10,477 nucleotides of DNA, from assembly GCA_029824495.1 (NCBI GenBank), contig JALGXY010000329.1, positions 1 to 10,477 on the forward strand, written 5' to 3'. Below are positions 1 through 7,582 of this stretch, piece after piece (positions within the stretch are counted from its first letter, which is position 1; each line of letters begins with the position of its first letter). Under the pieces are notes generated by a model. It had not been told where the DNA came from. It did no database searches and worked only from the letters and a program-made list of their open reading frames with translations. Made by a program: the position numbers and the translations under genes. Source of the stretch: Fimbriimonadia bacterium (GTDB taxonomy: Bacteria > Armatimonadota > Fimbriimonadia > Fimbriimonadales > Fimbriimonadaceae).

Positions 1-461
1 TGGCCATCGACAGACTGAATCACCGACTTCTTGATGAGGCCCTTAAGATGCTCATCTTCTGTGCAGTCGAGATTGGCTGCCAGAACTGGAAACGTGACGG
101 CCTTGATGAAGTCAGCAAACGGCTTTGGACCGAGGTCAAATTCGTGATTTCCGGCAGCCATTCCGTCGTAGCCGATCTGGTTCATGATCGCCGCATCCGC
201 CAGCCCGTGATACGCGTTGAAAAACAGAGTCCCCTGGAACGTATCTCCGCCATTCAGCAGGATCGAGTGCTTAGAGCCGGCGCGGAGCTTCTTGATCAAT
301 GTCGCCTGCCGATCGTAGCCGCCCAGCAGCGTTCCGCTCACTCTGCTCGGCTCGATGTGGGCGTGAAGGTCGTTCGTATGAAGAACGGTCAGCTCAAAGT
401 CATCGGCCAGGGCAGACCCGGCCATCATTGCAGCGATCAGAACAATCGCGCGTCGAAACAT
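1..461 (-). CDS. Secreted 5'-nucleotidase / UshA-type metallophosphoesterase, N-terminal part (runs off the window)
   Basis: This is the first 153 codons of a gene whose 3' end lies beyond base 1. Residues 1-19 are a clean signal peptide (MFRRAIVLIAAMMAGSALA, with a likely cut before Asp20), so the protein is exported, probably to the periplasm. The mature part opens with the metallophosphatase blocks of the 5'-nucleotidase family: HTNDLHAH (residues 28-35, metal ligands Asp31 and His33), NGGDTFQG (70-77, Asp73) and GNHEFD (104-109, Asn105/His106). Family members hydrolyse extracellular nucleotides or UDP-sugars using two metal ions. Substrate choice depends on a C-terminal domain that is not visible here, so UshA, 5'-nucleotidase, 2',3'-cyclic phosphodiesterase and SoxB-like roles all remain possible. 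The ATG lies 19 nt after the MBL-fold gene and follows it on the same strand, so co-transcription is likely. I see no good Shine-Dalgarno sequence. Confidence 0.9.
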   Translation of the reverse strand, partial: MFRRAIVLIAAMMAGSALADDFELTVLHTNDLHAHIEPSRVSGTLLGGYDRQATLIKKLRAGSKHSILLNGGDTFQGTLFFNAYHGLADAAIMNQIGYDGMAAGNHEFDLGPKPFADFIKAVTFPVLAANLDCTEDEHLKGLIKKSVIQSVDG

Positions 462-480
462 GTGGCTATTCTGCCACGAG

Positions 481-1260
481 TCAGAAAGAGAACTGCTCGC
501 CTTCGTGCGCAATCAAGCTGTGCAGGGCGTGGCCTGGTTCGAGAGCCGGGTTGGTGTGATTCAGGTGGATGAACTTCACTTTCTGCATCAAATCACCGAG
601 GATCTCGATCGATTGGGGCATCGGAGGGTGCGGTACATCGCTTCGGCCGATCTCCACCAACGGGTCTACAAAGCAGCCGTCTAGAAAAGCCATATCGACG
701 CGGCCGACCGTTTCGAGCAGCCATTCATTGTTCCACCTGTCCACATCAGGGCACCAGAGGATCGACCGGTTTGGCCCTTCAATCTCAAATGCGAATGTGA
801 CCGGGTTGTTGTCCTGCCGATGCTCTACTTGATGCGGTGTGATCGTCAGGTTTCTTGAGATCTGAACCGGCTCTCTGTCTTGAAGGCTGCTCGGACGAAA
901 GTGGTTCTGGATCAGGGTTCGGATCGGCTCGCCAGACTGCAGAAGGTCGAAGTTTTCTTGGGCGGCGAACAGCGGGAGATCCCTGGCATTCATCGCCTCG
1001 CGTCCAAAGTGCATCAGCCCAGGCCAGTGGCCCATGTGAATGTGCGTCAGAAGAACTGCATCGGGTGATCTGCCCCATCGCAGGAGCTGATCAGGCAGTG
1101 CCGGGGTGGCGTCAATCAGGATCGCCTTATCCCCATCGTTGAGGCCAAGACATGCCGGTGTTCGGGGGCTGCCAACTTGTCGACAGCAGGATCTTGTGCA
1201 TCCTGCCTGAGGCCAGCCGCCATCTTGAGCTGTGCCCAGAACAACGGCTGAAATCGACAT
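481..1260 (-). CDS. MBL-fold metallohydrolase, PqqB-like
   Basis: A complete 259-residue protein with no signal peptide, so cytoplasmic. It matches the PqqB-related branch of the metallo-beta-lactamase fold. The N-terminal block is VVLGTAQDGGWPQAGC (residues 6-21), with a further Cys pair at 25-26. The metal motif is THIHMGHWPGL (72-82), followed by PHQVEH (142-147), PDVD (171-174), LDG (193-195) and HLNHTNPA (232-239). The usual HxHxDH motif reads His73-His75-Gly77-His78, with Gly in place of the metal-binding Asp; I recall this as common in this subfamily. No other PQQ genes (pqqA, C, D, E) lie in the window, so a role in PQQ synthesis should not be assumed and the substrate is unknown. The start codon shares one base with the alaS stop (TGATG) and is preceded by AGGTGG at 1265-1270, which indicates translational coupling to alaS. 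Confidence 0.85.
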   Translation of the reverse strand: MSISAVVLGTAQDGGWPQAGCTRSCCRQVGSPRTPACLGLNDGDKAILIDATPALPDQLLRWGRSPDAVLLTHIHMGHWPGLMHFGREAMNARDLPLFAAQENFDLLQSGEPIRTLIQNHFRPSSLQDREPVQISRNLTITPHQVEHRQDNNPVTFAFEIEGPNRSILWCPDVDRWNNEWLLETVGRVDMAFLDGCFVDPLVEIGRSDVPHPPMPQSIEILGDLMQKVKFIHLNHTNPALEPGHALHSLIAHEGEQFSF

Positions 1261-4004
1261 CAGCCCACCTGACAGGCCAGAGTCGATTTGGCAGCTTCGA
1301 GCGCCTCATCAAGCTTGGTCGCATCACGGCCACCAGCGGTCGCAAAATTTGGTCTTCCGCCGCCGCCGCCGCCCGCAGCAGATGCTGCCGCTTTGACCAT
1401 GTTGCCTGCATGGACCCCAGCCTTGACAGCCGCATCGCCTGCCTTGCAGACAAACATCACTTTGCCGTTTGCACTCAAGGTCACAAGCGCGACATGATCT
1501 GGCTTGTTGTCGACCAGCCGGTCTGCTGCCCGCTGAGCATCCGGCATTTCAACATCGGTCAGTTTTTGAACTGCCAACGTCACGTCTCCAAACTGCGCCG
1601 ATTCAGTTTCGGCTGCCGTGCCCTGCTGCGCCAGCTTTTCGCGCTTTCGCTTCTCTTCTTTCAGCGCTTCCAGAGTCTTATCGATCGCACCGAGCAGCTC
1701 TCGTGGATTCGCTTTCAGCTTGGCCGCCGCCTTGGCTACAGTTGCTGCCTGATCATCGGCCCACCGGACTGCACTCCGACCCGTGTAGGCAATGATGCGC
1801 CGCACGCCGCTGGCTGCGCTCGCTTCGCTGATCACCTTAAACGGACCGATTTCACCTGTATTGGCGACATGGATTCCGCCGCATAGCTCGCGGCTGAAAC
1901 TGGGCGCCGACTTGTCCATCCCTCCGATCTGTACAACGCGGACTTCGCTGCCGTACTTTTCACCAAACAGCGCCATCGCACCGATGCTTCGTGCTTCGTC
2001 TACGCTGAGAGCGTCGTAGATGGTGACCTCCTGCGCTGCCCAGATCTCTCCTGTGACGATCTCTTCTACCTGACTGATTTCAGCGGCCGACAAGGCTTTG
2101 CCATGCGTAAAGTCGAATCGGAGATGATCGGAGGCGACCAATGAACCAGCCTGGGTTACATGCTCGCCCAAAACCTTTCTGAGAGCCGCATGAAGCAGGT
2201 GGGTGGCCGTATGGTTTCGGGTGACCTCTTTGCGCCTGTTGAGATCGACCGAAGCCTCGGCAGTCTGCCCAACAAGTGATTCGGGGTCCGAATCTTTTTT
2301 AGATTCAATGATATGCAGCCAGACACCTTCACGTTTCTGGACATCCAGAACCTTCAGATCTTGCCCATCTGCTGAGATCGTGCCTGTGTCGCCTGACTGC
2401 CCACCCGATTCTGCGTAGAACGGAGACCGGTCGAGTGCGACCACATATCGGCCAGTCTTCTTGCCTTTCGAATCGATGCGAGGCTGCACCGCCAAGATCT
2501 TCGCCTCTGCGAGGCCGGAGTCATAGCCGACAAACTTGGTCGCCGCAACCTGCTTGCCCCCGAACAGACCTTCATCCGATCCGCCGTAGACTGTATCCAT
2601 GCCGCTTGCCCCACGTGACCGCTCCTGGGCTTCGAGCATCGCCGTGCGGAATCCCACGGAGTCGACGGTCAGGCCGCTCTCGCCTCCAATCTCACTGGTG
2701 ATCTCAGAGGGGAATCCGTATGTGTCGTAGAGCTGAAAGGCAAACTCACCGGAAATCTCCGTATCGCCTGCAGATTTCAGCCGGTTGATCTCTGTCGTCA
2801 ACATCGAAGAGCCGCGCTCTAGCGTGAGGCGGAACTGCTGCTCCTCCGACTTCAAGGTCTCCTTAATCAGCTCGCTGCGATCCTGCAGCTCTGTGTAGTG
2901 GCCGCCCATCTCGCTGACAACAGTATCAACAAGTTCAACCATGAAGACTTTATCAAATTCGAGCGATCGCGCGCCTTTTAGAACAGCTCTTCGGATCAGC
3001 CTACGCAGCACATAGCCGCGCCCAGAGTTTCCTGGAAGCACACCATCAGCAACACAGAAAACCGCTGCTCGAAGGTGGTCCGCAATGATCCTCATCGCTA
3101 CAGTCACTTCGCCTGAGGACCCGTACTTTAGATCGCCACCCAGGCCTTCAATTGCCCGAAAGATCGGCTGAAATGCATCTGTGTCGTAGACGCTCGAAAA
3201 CCCGCCAAGCACGGTTGCCGTGCGATCGAGCCCCATGCCTGTATCGACAGATTGAAACGGCAGGTCGGGCATCCCTGTCTTGCGCCAGCCTTTGTCGGGA
3301 CGCGCGGGGTCGTTCAGCTCGCCCTGCCAATCGGACTGGATAAAGACATCGTTCCAGATCTCCATCCACTTTCCTTCAGCCTCGTCGCGCAGATAATCCT
3401 CGCGCGAGTATTCGCCGGTGGGCGGATCACCCGATCCGATCCAGTAGAACATCTCCGAGTTCGGCCCACACGGACCAGGGGGGCCTTTTGTGAATGAGCC
3501 AGCTGGCCAATAATTGGTCGCCTCACTCAGTCTGAAAACTCGTGTCTCAGGTTCAAAACCGGCTGATCTGACCTTCTCTGCCCAAAGATCGAACGCCTCG
3601 TCGTCCTCTTCAAAAACTGTAAAGCTGAGTCTTGCCGGATCGAGACCGAGCCACTCTTTTGAAGTCATGAACTCCCACGAATAGTCGATCGCGTCTTTCT
3701 TGAAGTAGTCGCCAAACGAGAAGTTGCCGAGCATCTCAAAGAAGGTGAGGTGGCTGTCATCGCCGACCTCTTCGATGTCGCCGGTTCGCAGGCACTTCTG
3801 GCAGTTCATCAGCCGAGGATGATCCGGTTTGGCAGACCCTCGAAAGTACGGTTTGAACTGGACCATGCCGGCACCGTTGAAGAGAAGCGACTCGTCGAGC
3901 CGCCCGGTCACGTCGTACGGGATCAGCGATCCCGATGGGAATCGCCTGTGATCCTTCGACTCAAAGAAGGCCAGGTACTTCTCTCTCAGCTCACGAACCG
4001 TCAT
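1260..4004 (-). CDS. alaS: Alanyl-tRNA synthetase
   Basis: A complete 914-residue class II aminoacyl-tRNA synthetase that charges tRNA-Ala and deacylates Ser- and Gly-tRNA-Ala in the cytoplasm. The catalytic domain shows FFEMLGNFSFGDY (residues 88-100) and the motif 3 region DTGMGLDR (254-261). The editing domain has its zinc ligands as HTATH (His598, His602) and CGGIH (Cys708, His712); the Thr usual before that His is Ile here. The C-terminal C-Ala domain carries the family's Gly run (about 876-882) followed by RPN and AGGRD. The block around 66-82 (NCQKCLRTGDIEEVG) replaces the longer E. coli-type version; similar forms occur in other phyla. Length is slightly above the usual 850-900 residues. 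The ATG at 4004 gives the expected N-terminus; it has no Shine-Dalgarno sequence, and a TACGAT box lies 11 nt upstream. It starts 27 nt after the secreted-protein gene and ends on the MBL gene start. Confidence 0.98.
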   Translation of the reverse strand: MTVRELREKYLAFFESKDHRRFPSGSLIPYDVTGRLDESLLFNGAGMVQFKPYFRGSAKPDHPRLMNCQKCLRTGDIEEVGDDSHLTFFEMLGNFSFGDYFKKDAIDYSWEFMTSKEWLGLDPARLSFTVFEEDDEAFDLWAEKVRSAGFEPETRVFRLSEATNYWPAGSFTKGPPGPCGPNSEMFYWIGSGDPPTGEYSREDYLRDEAEGKWMEIWNDVFIQSDWQGELNDPARPDKGWRKTGMPDLPFQSVDTGMGLDRTATVLGGFSSVYDTDAFQPIFRAIEGLGGDLKYGSSGEVTVAMRIIADHLRAAVFCVADGVLPGNSGRGYVLRRLIRRAVLKGARSLEFDKVFMVELVDTVVSEMGGHYTELQDRSELIKETLKSEEQQFRLTLERGSSMLTTEINRLKSAGDTEISGEFAFQLYDTYGFPSEITSEIGGESGLTVDSVGFRTAMLEAQERSRGASGMDTVYGGSDEGLFGGKQVAATKFVGYDSGLAEAKILAVQPRIDSKGKKTGRYVVALDRSPFYAESGGQSGDTGTISADGQDLKVLDVQKREGVWLHIIESKKDSDPESLVGQTAEASVDLNRRKEVTRNHTATHLLHAALRKVLGEHVTQAGSLVASDHLRFDFTHGKALSAAEISQVEEIVTGEIWAAQEVTIYDALSVDEARSIGAMALFGEKYGSEVRVVQIGGMDKSAPSFSRELCGGIHVANTGEIGPFKVISEASAASGVRRIIAYTGRSAVRWADDQAATVAKAAAKLKANPRELLGAIDKTLEALKEEKRKREKLAQQGTAAETESAQFGDVTLAVQKLTDVEMPDAQRAADRLVDNKPDHVALVTLSANGKVMFVCKAGDAAVKAGVHAGNMVKAAASAAGGGGGGRPNFATAGGRDATKLDEALEAAKSTLACQVG

Positions 4005-4015
4005 GGGCAGGCCGG

Positions 4016-4021
4016 ATCGTA
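4016..4021 (-). promoter_or_regulatory. Possible -10 box (TACGAT) before alaS
   Basis: On the minus strand GGTACGATC lies in the short gap upstream of alaS, with the TACGAT hexamer 11 nt before the ATG. TACGAT matches four of six bases of TATAAT, including the key TA...T. The same GGTACGATC string occurs before the start of the divergent plus-strand gene at 4900. With no Shine-Dalgarno sequence at alaS, a very short leader or leaderless transcript is possible. No convincing -35 box is visible, and alaS may instead be read from the upstream gene. This is an inference from one short motif. Confidence 0.2.
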
Positions 4022-4031
4022 CCCGTCAGCC

Positions 4032-4856
4032 TCACGGATCGATAGGCTTGAGCCTTCGTGAATCTCGATCGAGATCCCAAGCATCCTTGCCAGAGGCCGT
4101 TGAACTGCAGACCAGAATTCCTTTCGCCTGCCTTACATGCTTCAGCCGCTGACCGATCCTTCCGTTCTTGAATCGGTAGATGTGCATGCCCTCGTTGTCG
4201 AGAATCACGGCGAGCTCTTCTTTGACAAAGAAGGCTGCCTCACTCAGGCGAGAGTGCCGCGATTTTGCCGAGGACCGATACTGATCCCAAATCTTCTGCT
4301 CATTGTCAGACCGGCTCTGCAGCACCTGTGGCTGACGATCCTGATCCACGGCTAGAATCTCCTGCATCGCCGAGGAGGGCGGGCGCATAAAGACCGCCGA
4401 GAAATTCTGCCAAGGCTGTTCAAATTTTCTGTCGGCGGCCGCGCGGACATCCCGTTCACGAATTATCTGGGAGAGGCTGCGAGGTTCAGCCTTCTGATTC
4501 AGCGTCTGGACCAGCGAATAGGGCGTTGAGCCTGTGATTCTAGGCTCGGGCATCACCGACAGATGCTCCCGGCCCCAATAGGAGATCTCTCGATCTGCAG
4601 AATCAGCGAATCGAGTCTTTCCGACATAGATCCCGGTCTTTATGGACTGAGCGTAGTGCCACTCTTTCTGGTCGTAACGCCAGAGCTGGCCGTTGAGCTT
4701 GTGGCCGCGCACAGAGACTCCGAGCTGAGAAACAGCCCAGGTCTCATAAACTAAGCGCCCGCCAACCCGCTTCTTCAGGCCAAGAAACAGCACTGAATCT
4801 TCGGCGACTGCAGCAACAGCCCCCATGACCAGAACCAGTATTAGCCAGAACCGCAC
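4032..4856 (-). CDS. Secreted protein of unknown function
   Basis: A complete 274-residue protein that I do not recognise. It starts with GTG; the frame is open upstream to a stop but offers no better start, and the first in-frame ATG (codon 11) would destroy the signal peptide. Residues 1-18 form a classic signal peptide (Arg2, hydrophobic core, then AAVA before Glu19), so the mature protein of about 256 residues should be periplasmic or outer-membrane associated. It lacks a lipobox Cys and has no further membrane segment. The N-terminal part is strand-like with many Trp and Tyr (residues 30-75). A charged, helix-like stretch follows (about 120-205). The C-terminal part has short strands resembling one repeat of a beta-sheet domain (EELAVILDNEGMHIYRF). 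The C-terminal end is very basic. No catalytic motif is visible. It precedes alaS by 27 nt on the same strand, a link that need not be functional. Confidence 0.75.
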   Translation of the reverse strand: MRFWLILVLVMGAVAAVAEDSVLFLGLKKRVGGRLVYETWAVSQLGVSVRGHKLNGQLWRYDQKEWHYAQSIKTGIYVGKTRFADSADREISYWGREHLSVMPEPRITGSTPYSLVQTLNQKAEPRSLSQIIRERDVRAAADRKFEQPWQNFSAVFMRPPSSAMQEILAVDQDRQPQVLQSRSDNEQKIWDQYRSSAKSRHSRLSEAAFFVKEELAVILDNEGMHIYRFKNGRIGQRLKHVRQAKGILVCSSTASGKDAWDLDRDSRRLKPIDP

Positions 4857-4899
4857 AACCCTACGACGCTCCGGACCTCCAAATCGGTACGATCAGCGC
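4857..4899. promoter_or_regulatory. 43-bp divergent intergenic region
   Basis: The only intergenic gap between divergently transcribed genes in the window, so promoters for both directions must lie here or in the neighbouring coding ends. On the minus strand GGAGG (4876-4880) and GGAG (4869-4872) lie 19 and 12 nt before the GTG at 4856; the nearer one could serve as a distant ribosome-binding site. On the plus strand there is no Shine-Dalgarno sequence before the ATG at 4900. I see no clear -35 boxes and no operator-like inverted repeat. Confidence 0.45.
4888..4893 (+). promoter_or_regulatory. Possible -10 box (TACGAT) for the DUF6614-like/FAD unit
   Basis: TACGAT, inside GGTACGATC, lies 6 nt before the ATG at 4900. 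A -10 box at this distance would put the transcription start on or next to the A of the ATG, giving a leaderless mRNA. That would agree with the lack of any Shine-Dalgarno sequence here. The identical string before alaS supports it weakly. No -35 box is evident. Confidence 0.25.
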
Positions 4900-5235
4900 A
4901 TGAACTGCTACGAGGTTTGGGCCGATCTGGCCCCGGGCGCCAAAGACCTTGAGTTTGCCGCTTCTGTCAGGGAATTCATGGAGCACCTCCAGAGCGAAGG
5001 AATCGTCCAAGCGTGGCGGCTGAAGCGGCGAAAGCTCGGTTTCGGCCAGCCTGGCTTGGGGGAGTTCTGGATTTCAATGGAGTTTGAAAGCCTTGAAGAC
5101 CTCGATCGTGCCTTCTTTGAGGTGGCCCCACGCCAGGGCGAGGTTGAGAGAATGCACAACGCAGTCTGGAGCCGAGTTCGAGATTTTAAATCGGCGCTCT
5201 ATCGTGATTTTCCGGACTCGGTGCGACCCCAGTGA
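4900..5235 (+). CDS. Small DUF6614-like protein of unknown function
   Basis: A complete 111-residue cytoplasmic protein. The frame opens earlier (4825), but a start there would add a low-complexity leader overlapping the divergent gene. The ATG at 4900 gives a sensible N-terminus, MNCYEVWADLAPGAKDLEFA. The alternation of strand (YEVWADL), helix (FAASVREFMEHL), strand (WRLKRRKLG), strand (FWISMEF) and helix (LEDLDRAFFEVA) suggests a ferredoxin-like alpha/beta fold of the dimeric alpha-beta barrel kind. From memory it resembles the small family labelled DUF6614, which ends in a motif like FALYRDFPD; here it is SALYRDFPD (residues 99-107). No function is known to me. Its stop overlaps the GTG start of the FAD oxidoreductase by 4 nt (GTGA), so the two are translationally coupled and may act together, for example as an accessory or small-molecule-binding partner. 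Confidence 0.8.
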   Translation: MNCYEVWADLAPGAKDLEFAASVREFMEHLQSEGIVQAWRLKRRKLGFGQPGLGEFWISMEFESLEDLDRAFFEVAPRQGEVERMHNAVWSRVRDFKSALYRDFPDSVRPQ

Positions 5236-6779
5236 CCCGCAGCTGCGACGTTCTGATCATCGGCGACAGTCTGGGAGCCTGTGCTGCTGCTTGGCAGCTC
5301 GGTCGACTGGGCCTCAAGACGATCATGCTCTCCGACCACGACTGGATCGGCGGACAGCTCACATCGCAGCTCACACCACCAGATGAGCACCCCTGGATCG
5401 AGAAGTTCGGGTGTACGGCCGGCTACCGAGAGCTTCGAAACCGGATCCGCCAGCACTACTACACCTGGGGCGGGCTGAGCCTCAAAGCGAGCTTCGCGCG
5501 CCACCTGAACCCAGGTGGGGGATGGGTGAGCCGCCTCTGTGCCGAACCCCGCGTCTGCCACGATGTGTTGAGGGGCATGCTCACACCCTATGTTCGGAAC
5601 AAGAAGCTGGAGATCATCCGAGTTTCGGGAAGGGGCTGGACGATCAACGGCTCAAAAGAGCAGATCGAGAGTGTCGTTGCCCACACGGCAAACGCTCCGA
5701 ACGAGACGATCGAGGCGAAGTACTACCTCGATGCCACAGAGACCGGCAGTGTTCTTCCACTAGCCAAAGTTGAGCATGTTGTGGGAGCAGAATCCAAGTC
5801 CGAGTTCGGCGAACCCCACGCCTTGGATGTCGCTGATGAAGAATGTCGCCAGCCGGAGACTCATTGTGCCGTCTTGGAATGGCATCCAGACGAGGACTTC
5901 ACCGTCCCTGAGAATGAAGACTACGCGTTCTGGAGCCAGCACCAACCACCGCATTGGCCCGGCCCGATCTTCAGCTGGACCTACCCCGATGGGCGAAGCG
6001 GCAAATCGAAGATGCTGCCGCTGTTCAAAGATAATGGGTGGGATTGGTTCACCTACCGCCAGATTGTCGACCCGGATCTAACAGCGACAGAATTCCGCCG
6101 CCGCGCAACTGTCGTCAACTGGCCTCAGAATGACTTTGTCGGCCCTTGTCTTGAGACCAAAAAGGTTCCTGAGCTCGATGTCTGCACCTGTTCGCGCAAC
6201 ATGACCCTCAGCTTTATTCGGTGGATGCAGGTCGAAGAGGACTTTAAATCGCTGCGGCCCGCGCCCGAGCATTCAGGAGCAGAGCTGGGCCTCGCCCAAG
6301 CCCCCTATATTCGAGAATCGAGGCGGATCAAGGCGATGGAGACGTTGACCGAGCTCGAAGTTGCAGCTGACTGCAACCCCGGATTAAAGCGGGCTAAGCC
6401 GATCTCAAACAGCGTCGGCATCGGCGCCTATCCGATCGATATTCACCCGCGGATCAACGGCATGATCGGCATCGATGTCCAGTCACTGCCCTACCAGATT
6501 CCGCTCGGCTGCCTGATCCCACGCGACTTCAAGAATCTCCTGCCTGCCTGCAAGAATATCGGTGTCACCCATATCGCCAATGGCTGTACGCGGCTCCACC
6601 CGATCGAGTGGAACATCGGGGAGTCTTCGGCCATCCTGGCCGCCTACTGTATTCGGGAATCGATCGACCCCAAGCCTGTCTGGGGGCTGATCGAGGAACG
6701 GGAGAAGCTGCAGAAGCTGATGCTGAAGCAGGGAGTTGAGCTCGACTGGCCCAAAAATGCTCGGCTGAAGCCGCTTTAG
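5232..6779 (+). CDS. FAD-dependent oxidoreductase (FAD_oxidored family)
   Basis: A complete 515-residue flavoprotein starting with GTG inside the preceding gene's stop. The N-terminal dinucleotide-binding motif is CDVLIIGDSLGACAAAW (residues 5-21); the GxGxxG reads G-D-S-L-G-A, a variant seen in this family. After it come IGGQLTSQ (39-46) and DEHPWIEKFG, then GYRELRNRIR. A later block, YLDATETGSVLPLAKVEHVVG, is typical of the FAD-dependent oxidoreductases common in Planctomycetes and Armatimonadetes. The C-terminal FAD-closing region contains LGCLIPRDFKNLLPACKNIGVTH and a WNIGESSAILAAYC block. No signal peptide or membrane segment is seen, so it is cytoplasmic. The family oxidises or reduces unknown small substrates; the substrate cannot be read from the sequence. 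Several Trp, Tyr and Cys residues in the middle (about 215-330) may shape the substrate pocket. Its stop overlaps the convergent lpxC stop. Confidence 0.9.
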   Translation: MTRSCDVLIIGDSLGACAAAWQLGRLGLKTIMLSDHDWIGGQLTSQLTPPDEHPWIEKFGCTAGYRELRNRIRQHYYTWGGLSLKASFARHLNPGGGWVSRLCAEPRVCHDVLRGMLTPYVRNKKLEIIRVSGRGWTINGSKEQIESVVAHTANAPNETIEAKYYLDATETGSVLPLAKVEHVVGAESKSEFGEPHALDVADEECRQPETHCAVLEWHPDEDFTVPENEDYAFWSQHQPPHWPGPIFSWTYPDGRSGKSKMLPLFKDNGWDWFTYRQIVDPDLTATEFRRRATVVNWPQNDFVGPCLETKKVPELDVCTCSRNMTLSFIRWMQVEEDFKSLRPAPEHSGAELGLAQAPYIRESRRIKAMETLTELEVAADCNPGLKRAKPISNSVGIGAYPIDIHPRINGMIGIDVQSLPYQIPLGCLIPRDFKNLLPACKNIGVTHIANGCTRLHPIEWNIGESSAILAAYCIRESIDPKPVWGLIEEREKLQKLMLKQGVELDWPKNARLKPL

Positions 6780-7582
6780 ATCAAGCCGAGCGACTGCCGG
6801 ATCTTGACGGCCGCTGCAACATTGCTGATATGGCCGCTGCGCTTGGCATGAACATCTAGTGAGGCGGCGGGAAGCCCCGCAAGCGCCAAGTCACCGATCA
6901 GGTCAAGCAGCTTGTGTCGAGCTGGCTCGTTCTCAAATCGCGGTTCATTCACATAGCCGTCCATGCCGAGGACCAGCGCGGACTCCAAAGTCAGTCCTTG
7001 ACCAAGCCCAGCAGCCTGCATCGGCTCGACCTCTTCCTCAAAGCCGAATGTTCTGGCAGGCGCGATCAACTCCTCGTAGCTGTCGAGACCAAACTGAATC
7101 TCGGCTGACTGCTCATGTGGCCAGCGGTCTCCTGTGACGAAGTCGTATCGCCAGTGTCCGTCTCCTGCGGAGATCGAAATGTCGATATCGCCTTCGACGT
7201 AGTGAATCGGGCGGAGCGAAACAGGCTGTTCGAGTTCGCCAGGCTCTTTCAGTCCTGCTTTGAGCAGACCTTGAACCCAGACCTTAGATGACCCATCGAG
7301 CGCCGGCATTTCAGACGCTGATGTCTCAATCTCAGCATCTGTGATGCCGAGACCGGCCAGAGCACTCATCAGGTGCTCGATCGTTGCCACCGAGCCAAGT
7401 TGGGTCCGGAACTGGACTGAAAGCACGTTTTCTGCTTTCGCCTCAATCACCTCGCCTTGATAGTGAAATCGGATGCCGTTATCGCCAGGCTTAACAACCA
7501 CGACGACGGGTTGAGCTGAATGAAGTCCGATGCCCTTAAACTCGGCGGGGCCAGCGAGCGTACGCCTACTCAGACTCGCCAT
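6776..7582 (-). CDS. lpxC: UDP-3-O-acyl-N-acetylglucosamine deacetylase
   Basis: LpxC is the zinc deacetylase that commits UDP-acyl-GlcNAc to lipid A synthesis in the cytoplasm. All key residues are present: GIGLHS (17-22); TIEHLMSALAGLGI (67-80), with the catalytic Glu69 and zinc ligand His70; EMPALDGSS (91-99); RTFGF (177-181); RHKLLDLIGDLAL (222-234), with Lys224 and zinc ligands His223 and Asp227; and SGHISN (249-254), with the general-acid His251. At 268 residues it is shorter than E. coli LpxC (305) because it stops soon after the last motif, but no catalytic element is lost. The start overlaps the end of lpxD by 17 nt and is preceded by AAGGA (7588-7592, 5-nt spacing), so the two genes are coupled. 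It is the last gene of the envelope operon and meets the FAD oxidoreductase tail to tail. Confidence 0.97.
   Translation of the reverse strand: MASLSRRTLAGPAEFKGIGLHSAQPVVVVVKPGDNGIRFHYQGEVIEAKAENVLSVQFRTQLGSVATIEHLMSALAGLGITDAEIETSASEMPALDGSSKVWVQGLLKAGLKEPGELEQPVSLRPIHYVEGDIDISISAGDGHWRYDFVTGDRWPHEQSAEIQFGLDSYEELIAPARTFGFEEEVEPMQAAGLGQGLTLESALVLGMDGYVNEPRFENEPARHKLLDLIGDLALAGLPAASLDVHAKRSGHISNVAAAVKIRQSLGLI

Noticed and set aside
48..572. 174-codon plus-strand open frame at the left edge
   Set aside because: Antisense to the 5'-nucleotidase, whose signal peptide and three metal motifs are clear on the minus strand.
481..1260. Naming the MBL-fold gene pqqB
   Set aside because: Similarity to PqqB is real, but no pqqA, pqqC, pqqD or pqqE is present, and the metal motif fits a wider PqqB-like group of unknown role.
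1350..1380. GCC/CGC-rich tract that looks like a trinucleotide repeat
   Set aside because: It encodes the Gly run that is a normal signature of the AlaS C-terminal domain, not a repeat expansion.
1152..1886. 244-codon plus-strand open frame opposite alaS and the MBL gene
   Set aside because: It lies fully antisense to strongly supported genes, has Cys/Arg/Ser-rich translation with no recognisable motif, and arises from the codon bias of the opposite strand.
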